Shown in pieces: positions 12,962 to 24,273 of a stretch of DNA of 64,000 nucleotides; position 1 is the first letter of the stretch; every line of letters starts with the position of its first letter. The notes below the pieces were generated by a model that was not told the DNA's origin, searched no databases, and saw only the letters and a program-made list of their open reading frames with translations. A program made the position numbers and the translations under genes. Source of the stretch: Gyromitra esculenta (Eukaryota; Ascomycota; Pezizomycetes; Pezizales; Discinaceae); the NCBI GenBank assembly GCA_038503075.1, contig JBCAML010000009.1:248001-312000 (forward strand), in the 5' to 3' direction.

Positions 12962-13916
12962 CGTGAGATGAGTGTGTTAGGAGTGAAAGTGTTTTTTGAG
13001 AAGCTGTTTGGTAGAGAGCGAAGTAGCTTTTAGTTGTGGTTGTTGGAGTAGGAGAGAGGAGAACGTTGAGCGGATAGAACGGAGAGGCTAACAAAGAAAG
13101 AAGAAGCCCGCAGTCTAAATACTCTCGCTCCTCCCTCCATGTTGGGGCCCAGCTGCAACCAAAGGGTGGCCCAGCAGATTGGCGCCTCAGAATACTGTGG
13201 CCAATAACCAAAACCCCTCTAGTCTCAAACCACAGGGCACGCGCATACCGAACATGACGTCCCTATTTCATCTGAATCGTGGCGGTGTTGCATGATGAAT
13301 GGGGGGTCTCGGGCTGCTCAGGTTTAGCTCACTTTCCCAGACCACACTTTTAGCCCTTCATCACTTCGGTTTCGACTGGGACGGTGACAAAAGCTGGGCT
13401 GAAGACGCGTATCCTTGGCGCTTCCGATATCTGCGTTCGGGCATCGGATAATTCGGAATGGTTGCCAAAAGCTTAGCTCTGGCGCCAGCCAACCATGAAA
13501 CTTACAAGGGGGGATGGGAGCAAGTGGTGTGGTTGATATCATATGTTTTGCTTGTGTCTTGGGTGCCGGGTTGCCGGGGGGCAGTGTGGGTGTGGGACGC
13601 GTGTTGATCCCTTCTGGTGATTTCCTTCCCAGCTCCCTCGGAGAATGGATTGAACGCGGAAGGAGGATCCTTGACAGCGAAGGCTTGGTAGATTTGGAAT
13701 CTACGCCGAAATTGAGTTTGCATATCCGCGCAGGCTGGAGCAGAGCTCTAAGGACGGGATCCAAGGTGTGAGTTCTCGCGCTAAGTCGAAAGTTTGGATC
13801 TTGGGCGACGGGAAGATAAGCGACAAGGCGAAAGCTTGGCACCGTTGCACATCAAGCTGGGCGATTGGAGAAGGGTGTAACATTGCCATCAAGCACTCAT
13901 CCACCAGATAGATACA
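12962..13916. other. shared divergent intergenic region
   Basis: This 955-bp region separates the starts of the CYSTM peptide (minus) and the NAD kinase (plus), so both promoters must lie in it. The minus-strand open frame 13324-13842 (172 codons) has no recognisable domain and is treated as chance. A polypyrimidine stretch lies just upstream of the CYSTM ATG when read on the minus strand. Confidence 0.5.
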
Positions 13917-15575
13917 ATGTCCATTTCTACCCTCAGTCGTAGTGTTTCAAGACGATGCTTCTCATCTACTTCTTGGCGGCGAGAAGTTCTCTCGACACAT
14001 GAGCTACATAATCGAATTCATCCCATCTATTCCAGTGCGTTTCTTGTTCCTCTATACACATTTGATAACGAAATACTAACTTTTCCAGAATCCCTCACCT
14101 CGAAGCTATGGTCCCTCACATGGCCCACCCCACCACGCAATGTCCTCCTTATTAAAAAACGGCATGTTCCCCTGGTTCGTAGCGCACTGATCACTCTCGC
14201 TAAGTAATCGACCCCACCCCTATATCGCCACACATATATATAAAAAACAAAAAGCAAAAGCCCTGCCTGCTTACCGGGAGGGAAATATAAAAAAGAAATC
14301 CGTCATTCTAAGAATCGTGAAACATTACAAGACATATTAAATACGCGCACCCGGAGACAAACATCATTCTCGAGCCCCCAGTCGCTCATGCGGTTCACCA
14401 CGAGGTACCCTTTCCTGTGTTTACTCTTCCTCCATCACCAAATTTGAGCCCATTCCCTTACACACAATCCACCTATCCACGGACACCTACACTACACCAA
14501 TCCTCTCACCCAGCTGCATCTGCTCCGTCTTCAACATCGCTCTCCCCGTCTGGCGATGAAAATCCGTATCACAAGAAGACAGACCTCCTAGTCACTTTAG
14601 GTGGGGATGGAACGATACTTCATGCTGCTTCGCTCTTCTCAACGTCGAGGCAGGTGCCTCCTGTGCTGAGTTTTGCGATGGGAACACTCGGGTTTCTAGG
14701 TGAATGGCGATGGGAGGAACACATGAATGCAATTGATGAAGTGTTTAAGAGTGTGGGAAAGGTTTTGAGGAGGGAAAGGTTGAAAGTGGGGGTATACGAT
14801 AGGGACGGGAAACGAGTGGGTGGCGACTGGGGCGAAGTTGAGGGAATTGGAGGCGTGTTTTCAGCTGAGGCTTTATTCTGAAGGGGTCATGGCTAATTAT
14901 GGGGGTCTAGATGCTCACGCAATGAATGAGGTTAATATACATCGTGGCAAAGATCCTCATTTAGCTATTGTTGAAGTCTTCGTCGATGGGCGATTTCTCA
15001 CTGAGGGCGTGGTAAGTAATCTCATACTCTATCCGTTCGTTTACACATCCCATCTACTTTACTAGCCCATCCACTTATCGTTACATCGTTATCGGTCTTT
15101 TTTCTTTCGAAATTAACCCCTATAGGCCGATGGAATGATAGTCTCAACCCCAACTGGTTCAACCGCCTACTCGCTCTCTTCTGGCGGTTCCATCATCCAC
15201 CCCTCAGTATCCTCTCTCCTCCTAACACCCATCTGCCCCCGTTCACTTTCCTTCCGCCCTCTCGTACTCCCTGCCGACTCCCTTCTCACCTTGAAGCTTT
15301 CAGAACGTAACCGCTCTAAAGAGGTCGAAGTCAACGTTGACGGGCGGCGGTGGGGTGGGATTGGGAGAGGTGAAGAGATCCGGGTATGGAGCGAAGAGAT
15401 GGGAACGGTTAAGGTAGAAGCGGAGGACGGAAAGGAGGGGAGGTTGGTTGCAGCGGAGGGTGGTATTCCGTGTATTAGGGGATCCACTGGGAAGGGAGAG
15501 AGGGAGGACGATGGTTGGGTGGGCGGGCTGAATGGACTACTGAAGTTTAATTATCCATTCGGAGAGGAGGAGTAG
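13917..15575 (+). CDS. POS5: mitochondrial-type NAD(H) kinase
   Basis: Proposed exons 13917-14034, 14089-14203, 14332-14815, 14865-15011 and 15126-15575 give 437 residues. The enzyme phosphorylates NAD(H) to NADP(H). Motifs are [11 protein letters not shown] (GGDGT at 168-172), [18 protein letters not shown], and the nucleotide-binding block [21 protein letters not shown] from residue 289, followed by [14 protein letters not shown]. The N-terminus is Ser/Arg-rich without acidic residues ([20 protein letters not shown]), as expected of a mitochondrial targeting peptide, which points to the yeast Pos5 class. The weakest join is intron 4. Without a 49-nt GTGGGT...TTTCAG intron at 14816-14864, the frame hits a TGA just before the conserved MNEVNIHRG block. 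A 1-nt indel is the alternative. The remaining introns are standard. Confidence 0.92.
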
Positions 15576-17584
15576 CTAGGTAAAGTGGTTACGCGAAATA
15601 CACATGGGTTGTGATAGCATTGAACATCACTCAGGGATAAATCGGTGTCCATTTTCAATTAGCGATGGTCATAAGTATTTACAACCTGGTGTTTATTTCT
15701 GTAGGTACTATATCCTTCATGCTTACCCAAGTTATTTACTTCTTCCTGTATATATGTCCAGTTTCAGATCTTGAACCTGCAGAAGCGGTGTTCTGTCCGT
15801 TCTTAGTTACCCCAGCAGCTTTTCCGGTATCATTTCCGATGTATATTTCCGACACTTCTCTGGGAAGTTCTTGAAGGCAAGTGACACAAAATTTGCAGAT
15901 TCTGGAGCGCAGAGGGCGTTAGTAATGATATGAATCCTTCCCGAACTCTACTATTTTTATGGAGATGCTTTGGGATACATGTAACTGTCAGCTTGGTCTC
16001 GTTAAATTCAAAACTAGGGCTGTGAGTTCTACTAATCTATCAATGAGACGGCTAGAGGTATACTTAAGAGAACTTTCTTTTCTCCAGTAGCTCCTATGAT
16101 GCATGCATTTACAGTAGTAACTGCATGAATTCTCACTTTATAGGGTTAATGGTCGGGTTGCTGGGCTGTAATAGTAACCCGGCCTAAATAGCTAGCGGTC
16201 CGTGCGCGTTTCACCCCACCAAGATTGTTTCTTCGCTGGTTTACTGTCTGTCCGTCACCAACCTTCTTCAAAAACAAGATATTCAAACTTGAAAAATTCA
16301 TATTAAATCAAACAGCCATTTATCTCCTCTAATAGTAGCAGAATCAGCTTTACTTGCCAGCATTTAACATTGGAACCTGTCTCTAATGCTTTATTAAAGA
16401 AAGGCAAATCTATCGATATTTAAACGAATGGATTGACAAAACAGAAGATTTAAACGTCAATCATTCCTACCTCTCAGCGAATGAATTGCCTCAATCAAAA
16501 TTCCATCCGTCTCCTAAATCTTTTATTCGGGAGGATCCCGAACGAATAGGTACCGGCAAAGATATTAAAACGAAGTACAGACAGAGATCGGCATTGGTAG
16601 AACAGCCGATTCAAATGCAAACACTTGACAGTACCTCTGTCGTATTGAATACCTAGAGAAAAGAGAAGCTCCACATTCTGTCATTCGTTCGCGTAAGAGT
16701 TGTTGAAGTTTAGCACTGACATTTACCAGTTCAATTATTACCGAAGAGTCTCTCGGAGTTATACATGAAACTACAGCAACTTCCGAAACTGTTACCATTT
16801 CCGATCCATTGTGATCTGGCTCATCGACTATAATACTACTCACTCCTTCTGATCGAAGAGAATCTTAGCCACGCGAGGAGAGCAAATGGTTGTGGGGAGT
16901 AAAATCCCATAACCGCGCTTCAATACATTCTGGTATCGTAATTTCATCACCTAGGTTCGATTCATTGCTAACCTTAAGTGTAGTATCGAATAGTACTTTT
17001 TAGGATCCTTTGGGCGTGTCGATTTACTAGATGAATTATTCAAAGCGAGAGCCAGTGGTATATATACTTTATGGTTCCAGGAATCGAGGATATTCTAATG
17101 GTTACTGATGTGTGGTATCCGTGGTAGATTGAACCCGAAGATCTTCCCTATAACAATGAATATTTAAAAAAACTAGTTTCGGAAATTCCCTTCTCGAATG
17201 CCTGTACGGTTTATTGATGATGGACTAACATCGACGTATTTAGGGTTAGACTCTATATAATAAATAGGATTCTTACAGAGTTTGTTTATAACCTATCTCC
17301 AATGGTGGTGAGTGCGATTGAAAAATTCAAGGAATCTAGGTTAGGATCCCCACTTCCCAATGATGAAGCTTTTGCTAACTATTTTTTTGACAGAAAAGTT
17401 TTAGCTATTGGAGTATGGCTACATTATTTTTGATTGTCATATCCGCAACTATTTAAACCAAACCCCATATAGTCCAGCTGATTTCCTACAGATCCTACTA
17501 ACAGAATCCCTGTAAGCAGCGAACTACGCACCTCGAGCAAATCAACCCCGAAACACGTTATCCCTAAAAATTTCAACGCGTCGC
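15576..17584. other. gene-poor AT-rich intergenic region
   Basis: No gene can be supported. The sequence downstream of the NAD kinase becomes AT-rich with dense stops in all frames. The minus-strand frame 16565-16843 (92 codons) is the longest and is not recognisable. Confidence 0.45.
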
Positions 17585-18366
17585 TTCAAAACTTACCGCC
17601 AAGTTTGATGACGCATACTATTTAAAACCAGAATCTCTGAAGATATATCGATATATCCAGGATATCCTTCTGCATTGAGTGCAAATATGACTTGACGGAA
17701 GTATTGCTAAGATGATCGATAGGACAGCGAATCTAGTATATCAGCTTTCCATTCTTTGAATGGAGAGTAAACTTCTCAAAACATCGATTCAAAACCGACC
17801 GCCAAATTCGACAACACGTATTATTCAAAACTAGAATCTCTGAAGACACGGAATAAGATATCTTGGGTCTCCTTCTGCATTGAGAGCATTTACTGACCGA
17901 ATCGATAGAACAGCGAATCTAGTATATTAGTTTTCCATTCTTTGAATGGAAAGCTCCGAGTGCAGAATAAGGCAATTATTGAAAGTTCTGGAGACAATCG
18001 TCCTCAGGCTTACCAAATTCATGGATATCGAGGGTTTACAGTATTCAGAAAGTTATTTTAAAGCTAGCTGATCATTCAGCCTAGAGAGCTCGCCGTGCAC
18101 GAGTTCTGCTCATTATCTCTTCTTCCGCTTAAGTACAGATATGATCTGACGGAAGCATTGCTAACGGAATCGATAGGACGACGAATCCGATATTTTGCTT
18201 TTCGTTCTCCGAATGAGATTTCACTAGTGCAGTGTGGGGCAATTATTGAAAATTCCGAGGACAATCATCGTCATCATGTTTACCTAGTTCACAGAGGTTT
18301 ACAGTCTCCACAAATATATTTTTAAAGCGTGCTGGTTATTCAACCCAAAAAACTCTTCGTGCATAC
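17585..18366 (+). repeat. three diverged copies of a ~200-265 bp direct repeat
   Basis: Three diverged units follow one another at about 17585-17775, 17788-18102 and 18104-18366. Shared landmarks include GAATCTCTGAAGA (units 1 and 2), CGAATCTAGTATAT followed by TTTTGAATGG-like sequence (1 and 2, diverged in 3), and GGCAATTATTGAAA (2 and 3). The spacing of a common landmark is 186 bp between units 1 and 2 and about 266 bp between 2 and 3. Many differences are C/T or G/A transitions, as expected from repeat-induced point mutation (inference). Unit 3 keeps a 76-codon open frame at 18095-18325; the matching frames in the other units are broken by stops. Confidence 0.6.
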
Positions 18367-20848
18367 TCAAGAGTTTCCATTTATTAAGCTGGAACGGGCA
18401 TTTCGACTATGGGTTACTGAAGAAGTTGCTAATATTAAGATAACCTTAAGTACGAGCTTCTCTATAAATGAATAACTGGATTTCGCGTGTGTGCAACAGC
18501 TGACGATATTGTTCTGCAGAGGCTAACTCGGTTATTGGATAACGACATATAGCTCAAAGGAAAATTCAAACTTACGAAACAGAAAAACAGTTCAGGCGTC
18601 ACTCAACACTCTGTTAGTTACTGAAGCTACCCCACGTAGTAGTTCTCGGAAATGGTAGATTGTATTTCATAAGCCAGTATCAATTGTAAGTGTTTCCGAA
18701 TAGTTATCAATCTTTTCGTCATACCAGTGTTATCATCCCCGAGCTAAACTCACAAATGAACAAGCAAACGAGTGATATATTATGATTTAAAACCAACGTT
18801 ACACATTTTTTACACATCCAAGACTTATTCTAAGCAGTCCACTCCGCTCTCCGTTTCAATATATTAGTACCCTGACTAATCCGCCCTCCAGAAAGCAGAG
18901 CCCCAGACTCTCCCATGGGGCGGATATGCATCCTAGCAAGATCATAGAATGTCCTCATTATATCCCCGCCTCGAAACTTATTTATATAACTGATACGCAA
19001 TGATTGAATTTGAAGGTGGCAGTTCTTTAGGTTTATCTACCCTTGAGACTATTTTCTTTTTAATCCTTTTCTGTGGTGGTGGTTGTATTTCATTGACTTT
19101 TTCAAATTTATTCTCAATTTTGTAGACTTTTGGATATAGTCAATTCTCTCCGATGTATTCTTCGGTTTGGCGGTTCAATCTTCTCATTGACTTTGTTCTC
19201 AAGTCCTTAAAAGTGATACTAAATTTCTAGAAACCCAGCCTCTACGACTTTCTTGATCATGCAAGGGCGTGTCGCATGAAACAAGTATCAGCGAGGGATG
19301 GAAGTATAATTCGTAAGTAGTAGGAAACCTAATCCGTAAATAAAGGGCAGAATTTTTGGGAGTGAGCTGCATTGATTGAGGATTGAGCAATTGCGCTGTG
19401 GATAATTTTGTATGGAGGCTGCTTGGGGGTTTCATAGGAAGTGTGGTGGATGGAAACTTGTAAGTGCGGAGTACACAGTTGTACGTAAATCATAGAGTTT
19501 GCTGACATGAGACTGGATGGTCTCTAGGAGCTCGAGTTTTGCTACGCTCATCAGCGCCTTGAAGTATTCTACCTATGCTACTCGAGCTTCCTTACTAACT
19601 GGCTCTATAGTCAGGCTCGACCCCCTTGGTCACAGTTTCGGAAATTCGTGGCAGAAGGGGTCCTAACGGCCAAACCCCACCACCCAAAGAAAACTAAGTT
19701 ACGTATAGCCAGGATATTGGCCAACAGCGGGTAGCCGTGGAGTGGTTTGTGGGGGGGTAGGGTGGGGGTGGAGCTGGGCGGCATGGTGAAGTGATAGCTA
19801 GTTTTTTCATTTCAGCTTTCCTGTTTAACCCTGAAGCATCAGGGAAAAGAAAGTGAGAGTCAGGGGAAGGGTGCGGGGTATTCTTAGTATTACTGACACG
19901 CACGCATTTATCATCACCTAGTTATACCTCAAAAGAACCCAGGTTCCAGATCTTGCCCTGAAACTGATATGTGATTGCAGCAATATACGACGCGGGACGA
20001 TACCACATAAATTTCTGTAATAAGATATGTGATGTAGTCCGGATATCTTCAAAAGGTAAGCCTCCGTGGTCAAACTTGGCTATATTTTACTTTGTTTGCA
20101 TATATGGATCCCAGTTCAGCTGCATTACTCACTATGGGAGATAGGCACTATGACTACCTACCTGGCTAGCTGCCTATTTGTTATGAGCAATTGGCATCCG
20201 GACCTGTTAACTAGGGATGGCTACGATCGTAGGATGGAAATTGTTTGTTGCCGCTGTGAGTTGGCCTTTGATTCGCTTTCCACCTTAGAGTATGAATATT
20301 TTTACTTTTTTTTCTTAGCCGGATAACAAACTGCCATTACGGTTGGCAGCGTGAAGATGTAGTGGATTAGGTACAGTTGCCTGTGCCTTAGATAGATCAT
20401 GCATATGCCCCTTGCGGTAGTAGATAAGCAAGTAAATGGGTTGCCTGAACACGTCGTAGTACACACATTCCCAAAGTAGATTGAGTGCAAGAGACACAGT
20501 TGGAAAGGGTTAAAAGGGCTAATTTAGTTGCTCTGAGAAGCCTCCCCCATACTCACTTCAGCGAGTATTTTTTTTCTACTTCTCTCTATCTTTTTTTGGA
20601 AATCTATACTCCGCACATTACCATTTCGTTCGATAAAATCTTTGCAATATTCGGTATCGACAATTGTATGATACATCCTCCCATCTCTTCACTGCTCAGT
20701 CTTTAATTTAATTAGCATGGAGACTAACATTCAATAGATTAATCGATTCCCAAGATCAGCAATAGTTCACTGCTTTCCATAACCGGGGCACGCTTCTCCA
20801 TATACGTATCCTTTTCAACGTTATAAACGAAAATATCCATAACTCAAG
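18367..20848. other. gene-poor intergenic region
   Basis: No supportable gene. The stretch is AT-rich with scattered short open frames. The last few hundred bases form the upstream region of the GTPase gene at 20849. Confidence 0.45.
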
Positions 20849-22183
20849 ATGGGTGCTGGCCCCTCGGTAGCCATCCCCTACATATGCATCCTAACCCTCT
20901 TAAGTCCTACCACTAACAAGGTATACTAGTACGAGCATGATTATCACCGGGCACAACATGAAGCCCATCAAGCTAGGGAGCACAGTAAATGGCTACAATC
21001 GGAAAGGGACAGAATCCAAGCAGAAAGCCATGCGAGGGACCTAAGGAACGCCGAGGAAGCCCGGAAACGAGAGGAGGAAGCCCGGAAGCGAGAGCGAGAA
21101 GCCCATGAACGAGAGAAGGAAGCCCAGAGACTCCAGGCAGAGAAGGATAGGATCCAGGCAGAACTCCACGCAGAAGAGTTGCGGAAAAAACAGGAAGAGA
21201 TGCGTAAGATGCAGGAAGAAAAGGAGAGGCTCCAGAAGGAGGCCCATGAGAAAGAACTGAAAAGACTGGAAGAGGCCCATAGGTTGGAACAAGAAGCCCT
21301 TATACTCAAAGAAAAACTCGCAAGGGAGGCAGAGAAGAAAAAGATGGAGGAACTTGCAAGAAAGATCGAGGAAGATGCACGGTTGAGGGTTGAGAAAGAG
21401 GTTTGGCTACGAGAGGAGGCGGAGAGGAATCTGGAGAAAGGAATTCCAGCAGTCAAGTATCCAACAGGCGAAGAGTTCGAAGAGACCAGAAAAAGACTTC
21501 AGTACCAGGATGGCAACCTGCACTTCGCCGTGACTGGCGTGTCTGGCGTTGGGAAATCTTCTTTGATCAATGCCTTCCGCGGGTGCTCCAACTCTGGTGC
21601 CGATACCGATCCTAATATTGCCAAAACCGGGACCAGCGAAACGACCGAAGAAATAGGACGATACTGTGACCCTATCCGGCCGTGGTTGGTCTGGTACGAT
21701 GTCCCTGGTGCTGGCACCCTCAAGGTTCCTGGCTGGCAATACTTCAACGACCAAGGTCTATACATCTTTGATATCGTTATCATCGTAATCGGCGATCGTT
21801 TCACCAGGATAGACGTGGATCTCCTCTTCAATTGCAAGCGCTTTGGTATTCCCGCGTTCATTGTCCGGTCAAAGGCAAACATGCACGTCAGAAACATTAT
21901 GGCCGATGATGGCGATGCCGACGATGAGGAGTACAATCTAGAAAAACTCTCAAAGGCAATCGATAAATTTGTCACGGACACGCGTCGCTCTTTTAAGTCT
22001 ATTTTGGACGGTGCCGGTCTCCCAGCACAAAATGTGTACATTGTGTCCAATACTACGATCCGCGACCTGATGAAAGACCCTCAAGCCCAGCCGAAAATGA
22101 TGATCGACGAGATAGAGCTTATGGATGATGTTGTTAACATAGCCAACAAGAGAGGACATCAGATCCAGCCTTCGCAGGCTTAA
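20849..22183 (+). CDS. IRG-type (interferon-inducible-like) GTPase with coiled coil and myristoylation signal
   Basis: A six-codon first exon (20849-20866, MGAGPS) joins a second exon (20930-22183) to give 423 residues. The intron ends at TACTAG. The glycine after Met, with Ser at position 6, fits an N-myristoylation signal. Residues about 10-190 are a long Glu/Arg/Lys-rich coiled coil with heptad-like EAxR repeats. The GTPase core follows: P-loop GVSGVGKSS (209-217), switch I Thr around 240-245, G3 DVPGAG (263-268) and a G4-position SKAN (320-323). The DVPGAG and the overall spacing match the IRG (IIGP) family, which is known in fungi; its role there is unclear. The usual G4 Asp (TKxD) is Asn here. 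The protein is probably a membrane-associated dynamin-like GTPase. Confidence 0.9.
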
Positions 22184-24273
22184 GTTAGCTAAGGGCTTGT
22201 GTCTCGCATGGTGCTTGTTTCTCTGTTTTTGTGTCCACGGCTTTTTTTTCTTCTTCTTCAGATGTTGCTTGACTTGCGAAATCATTTTCGTAGACGAATT
22301 TCCTTGAATCTCACGATTGTTCGTTCAATTATTATTTTTCCTTTGGATGTGGTTTTAGTGCACGGATTAGTTATAAAAAGAGGTTAGAAATATACACTGC
22401 TTCTATAGCTTCCATTCTAGCATAGATACCAATTAAGGTGTTGAATAAAAAAGATCATATTCTGACCTCCATTTTATTCCCGGGTCCTTATTACCCTTAC
22501 TTTCCGTACGTATCGATATCAGAGACTTGTCTCGCTACCTTTTATGGGATCGTCACAAACCCCGCCTCCTCCTCTCCCCCGTTACAGGGGAGACCTTTAA
22601 CTACTGGCCAGAGGGTAGGTTATGGGGTTTTTTAGCTCCCCAGCCTGGCCAATACATTTGGTGTGACATTTTAACCGTAATATCTTCGGTAGTATTTCAC
22701 TGGTCTCATGCGCGCCCAGTCCACTTGCTGCAACTTTAGGCAGAAGCCAAGACAAGACGGTAAGGGGTGGGTACGAGCCCAATATTTAAAATTCGATAAC
22801 TAGAAAAGATAGGCTATGGGTTCTAGGGCTGTATGAACTTCTTTCGAAACCGGAAGTACTGTTTAGATTTTTCTTTCGTGTAGCAAGGGTTGAAGGAAAG
22901 TGATACGCGCATGGCCATAGATATCGATACTTCCTCGGTTCCCACCAATCACGTGACTAAATAATATGACAGCTGGATATTGAAATAAAGGGATTGGACT
23001 GTATGAAATCTAAGCCTGGTGAAAGAAGGAAAGAAATAAGACCTGTTATTACACTTATCGTCCTAGAATTTTTTCGGTATTGTTTGAGTGTTGTTAGGCA
23101 TCGTTTTGCTGCGCTCCTTAATACAATATATAGTTAATTGGCTGAAAAAACGGATTTAATAGTCTTGTTACCAGACCTAAACTATTAGCTGTTTTGGCGC
23201 CCCATTGATGGCCACATGTATTTGTATGTATTCTAGCCTGGGTCACCACTACTGTTATGTACTCTATGAACTACGGGTACCGGGGTAAGTCTGTCACTAG
23301 GTGATAGTGCTAGCAGTGCAAAACTCCAACTCCAACTCGACTCAAGACTGGGGAAACCCTTAAATTTTTACATTAAGCTTACAGGAAGCAGAGAGACTTC
23401 AGAGACTAAAGGTTACTTAGCAAAAGAAGAGCACCAGAATGTTGAGCGTGAAGAGAGGTACCACCACCGACACCGCCACCTGGTGATAGGCTTTCCCCTA
23501 TCCCGTAGCACATATTACTTGTAACTAAAATACTACTTAATTGGCAAAGGATTGTGGTTCTATAGTAAACTTAGTAGAGATACATAATACCCCGTGGTGG
23601 TAATCCCCGGGTGAATATAACCTACTTTCGAGCAACGATAGGTGACGCATCATGAAACCTTAGATCTAAGAGAAAGCACCCCATCTATAGGCATCATGAG
23701 GTGACGGTCTCCAGATCCTGTTGACATACATCTTCAGCACAGGCTTGTGACTGAAACGTCATATAACTTGATCCACTTTTTAGAGTAGGATGCCATACTC
23801 TAGAGCAAAGAAACAACCTATTTCCTGCTTGGCAATGAACGTTTGATGTTGAGTCCTGTAGATCGACGTCGGCCCGCGTTATCTTATCTCGGCAATCGAC
23901 AAAGATCTCCGGCTGACCAAGCACGGAACGGGCTTGGCACTCGGATAGCGGATACGGGGTGGATGTTATAACGCAGAGAACGACTTTTTCTTTTAATATT
24001 ACTATTGCTATTACTATGGCTTCATGGAAGAGCTGGGGCTGTGGGCGGTGGTGCATGCAGTTATAGGATCCCCACAGACACGTACAGGTACAGGCACTTA
24101 CATAACTGCATCTCTCGTATTACCTGTGGCTCACTCTGCTGGTACAGGCAGACTGAGTGAAGATATCCAGCAACCAGGAACAGCCTGCTCGTCAACGTCA
24201 CTTACTACATGAAGCTGCAGCATTCCCCGCGACAACCACCACTACTTCTTCCACCACTATCATCCAGCCCACC
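22184..24273. other. intergenic region with a possible coiled-coil relic
   Basis: No intact gene. At about 23385-23510 the plus strand encodes broken Glu/Arg-rich pieces (QEAERLQRLKVT, then a stop, then KEEHQNVEREERYHH in another frame). These resemble the coiled coil of the GTPase upstream. The right end is the promoter and leader of the transporter at 24274, where the frame is open from 24157 but the first ATG is at 24274. Confidence 0.4.

Noticed and set aside
13324..13842. 172-codon open frame on the minus strand
   Set aside because: It lies in the divergent promoter region, has no recognisable features and overlaps open frames on both strands.
20968..21456. 162-codon Ser-rich frame on the minus strand
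   Set aside because: Antisense shadow of the coiled-coil region of the IRG GTPase.
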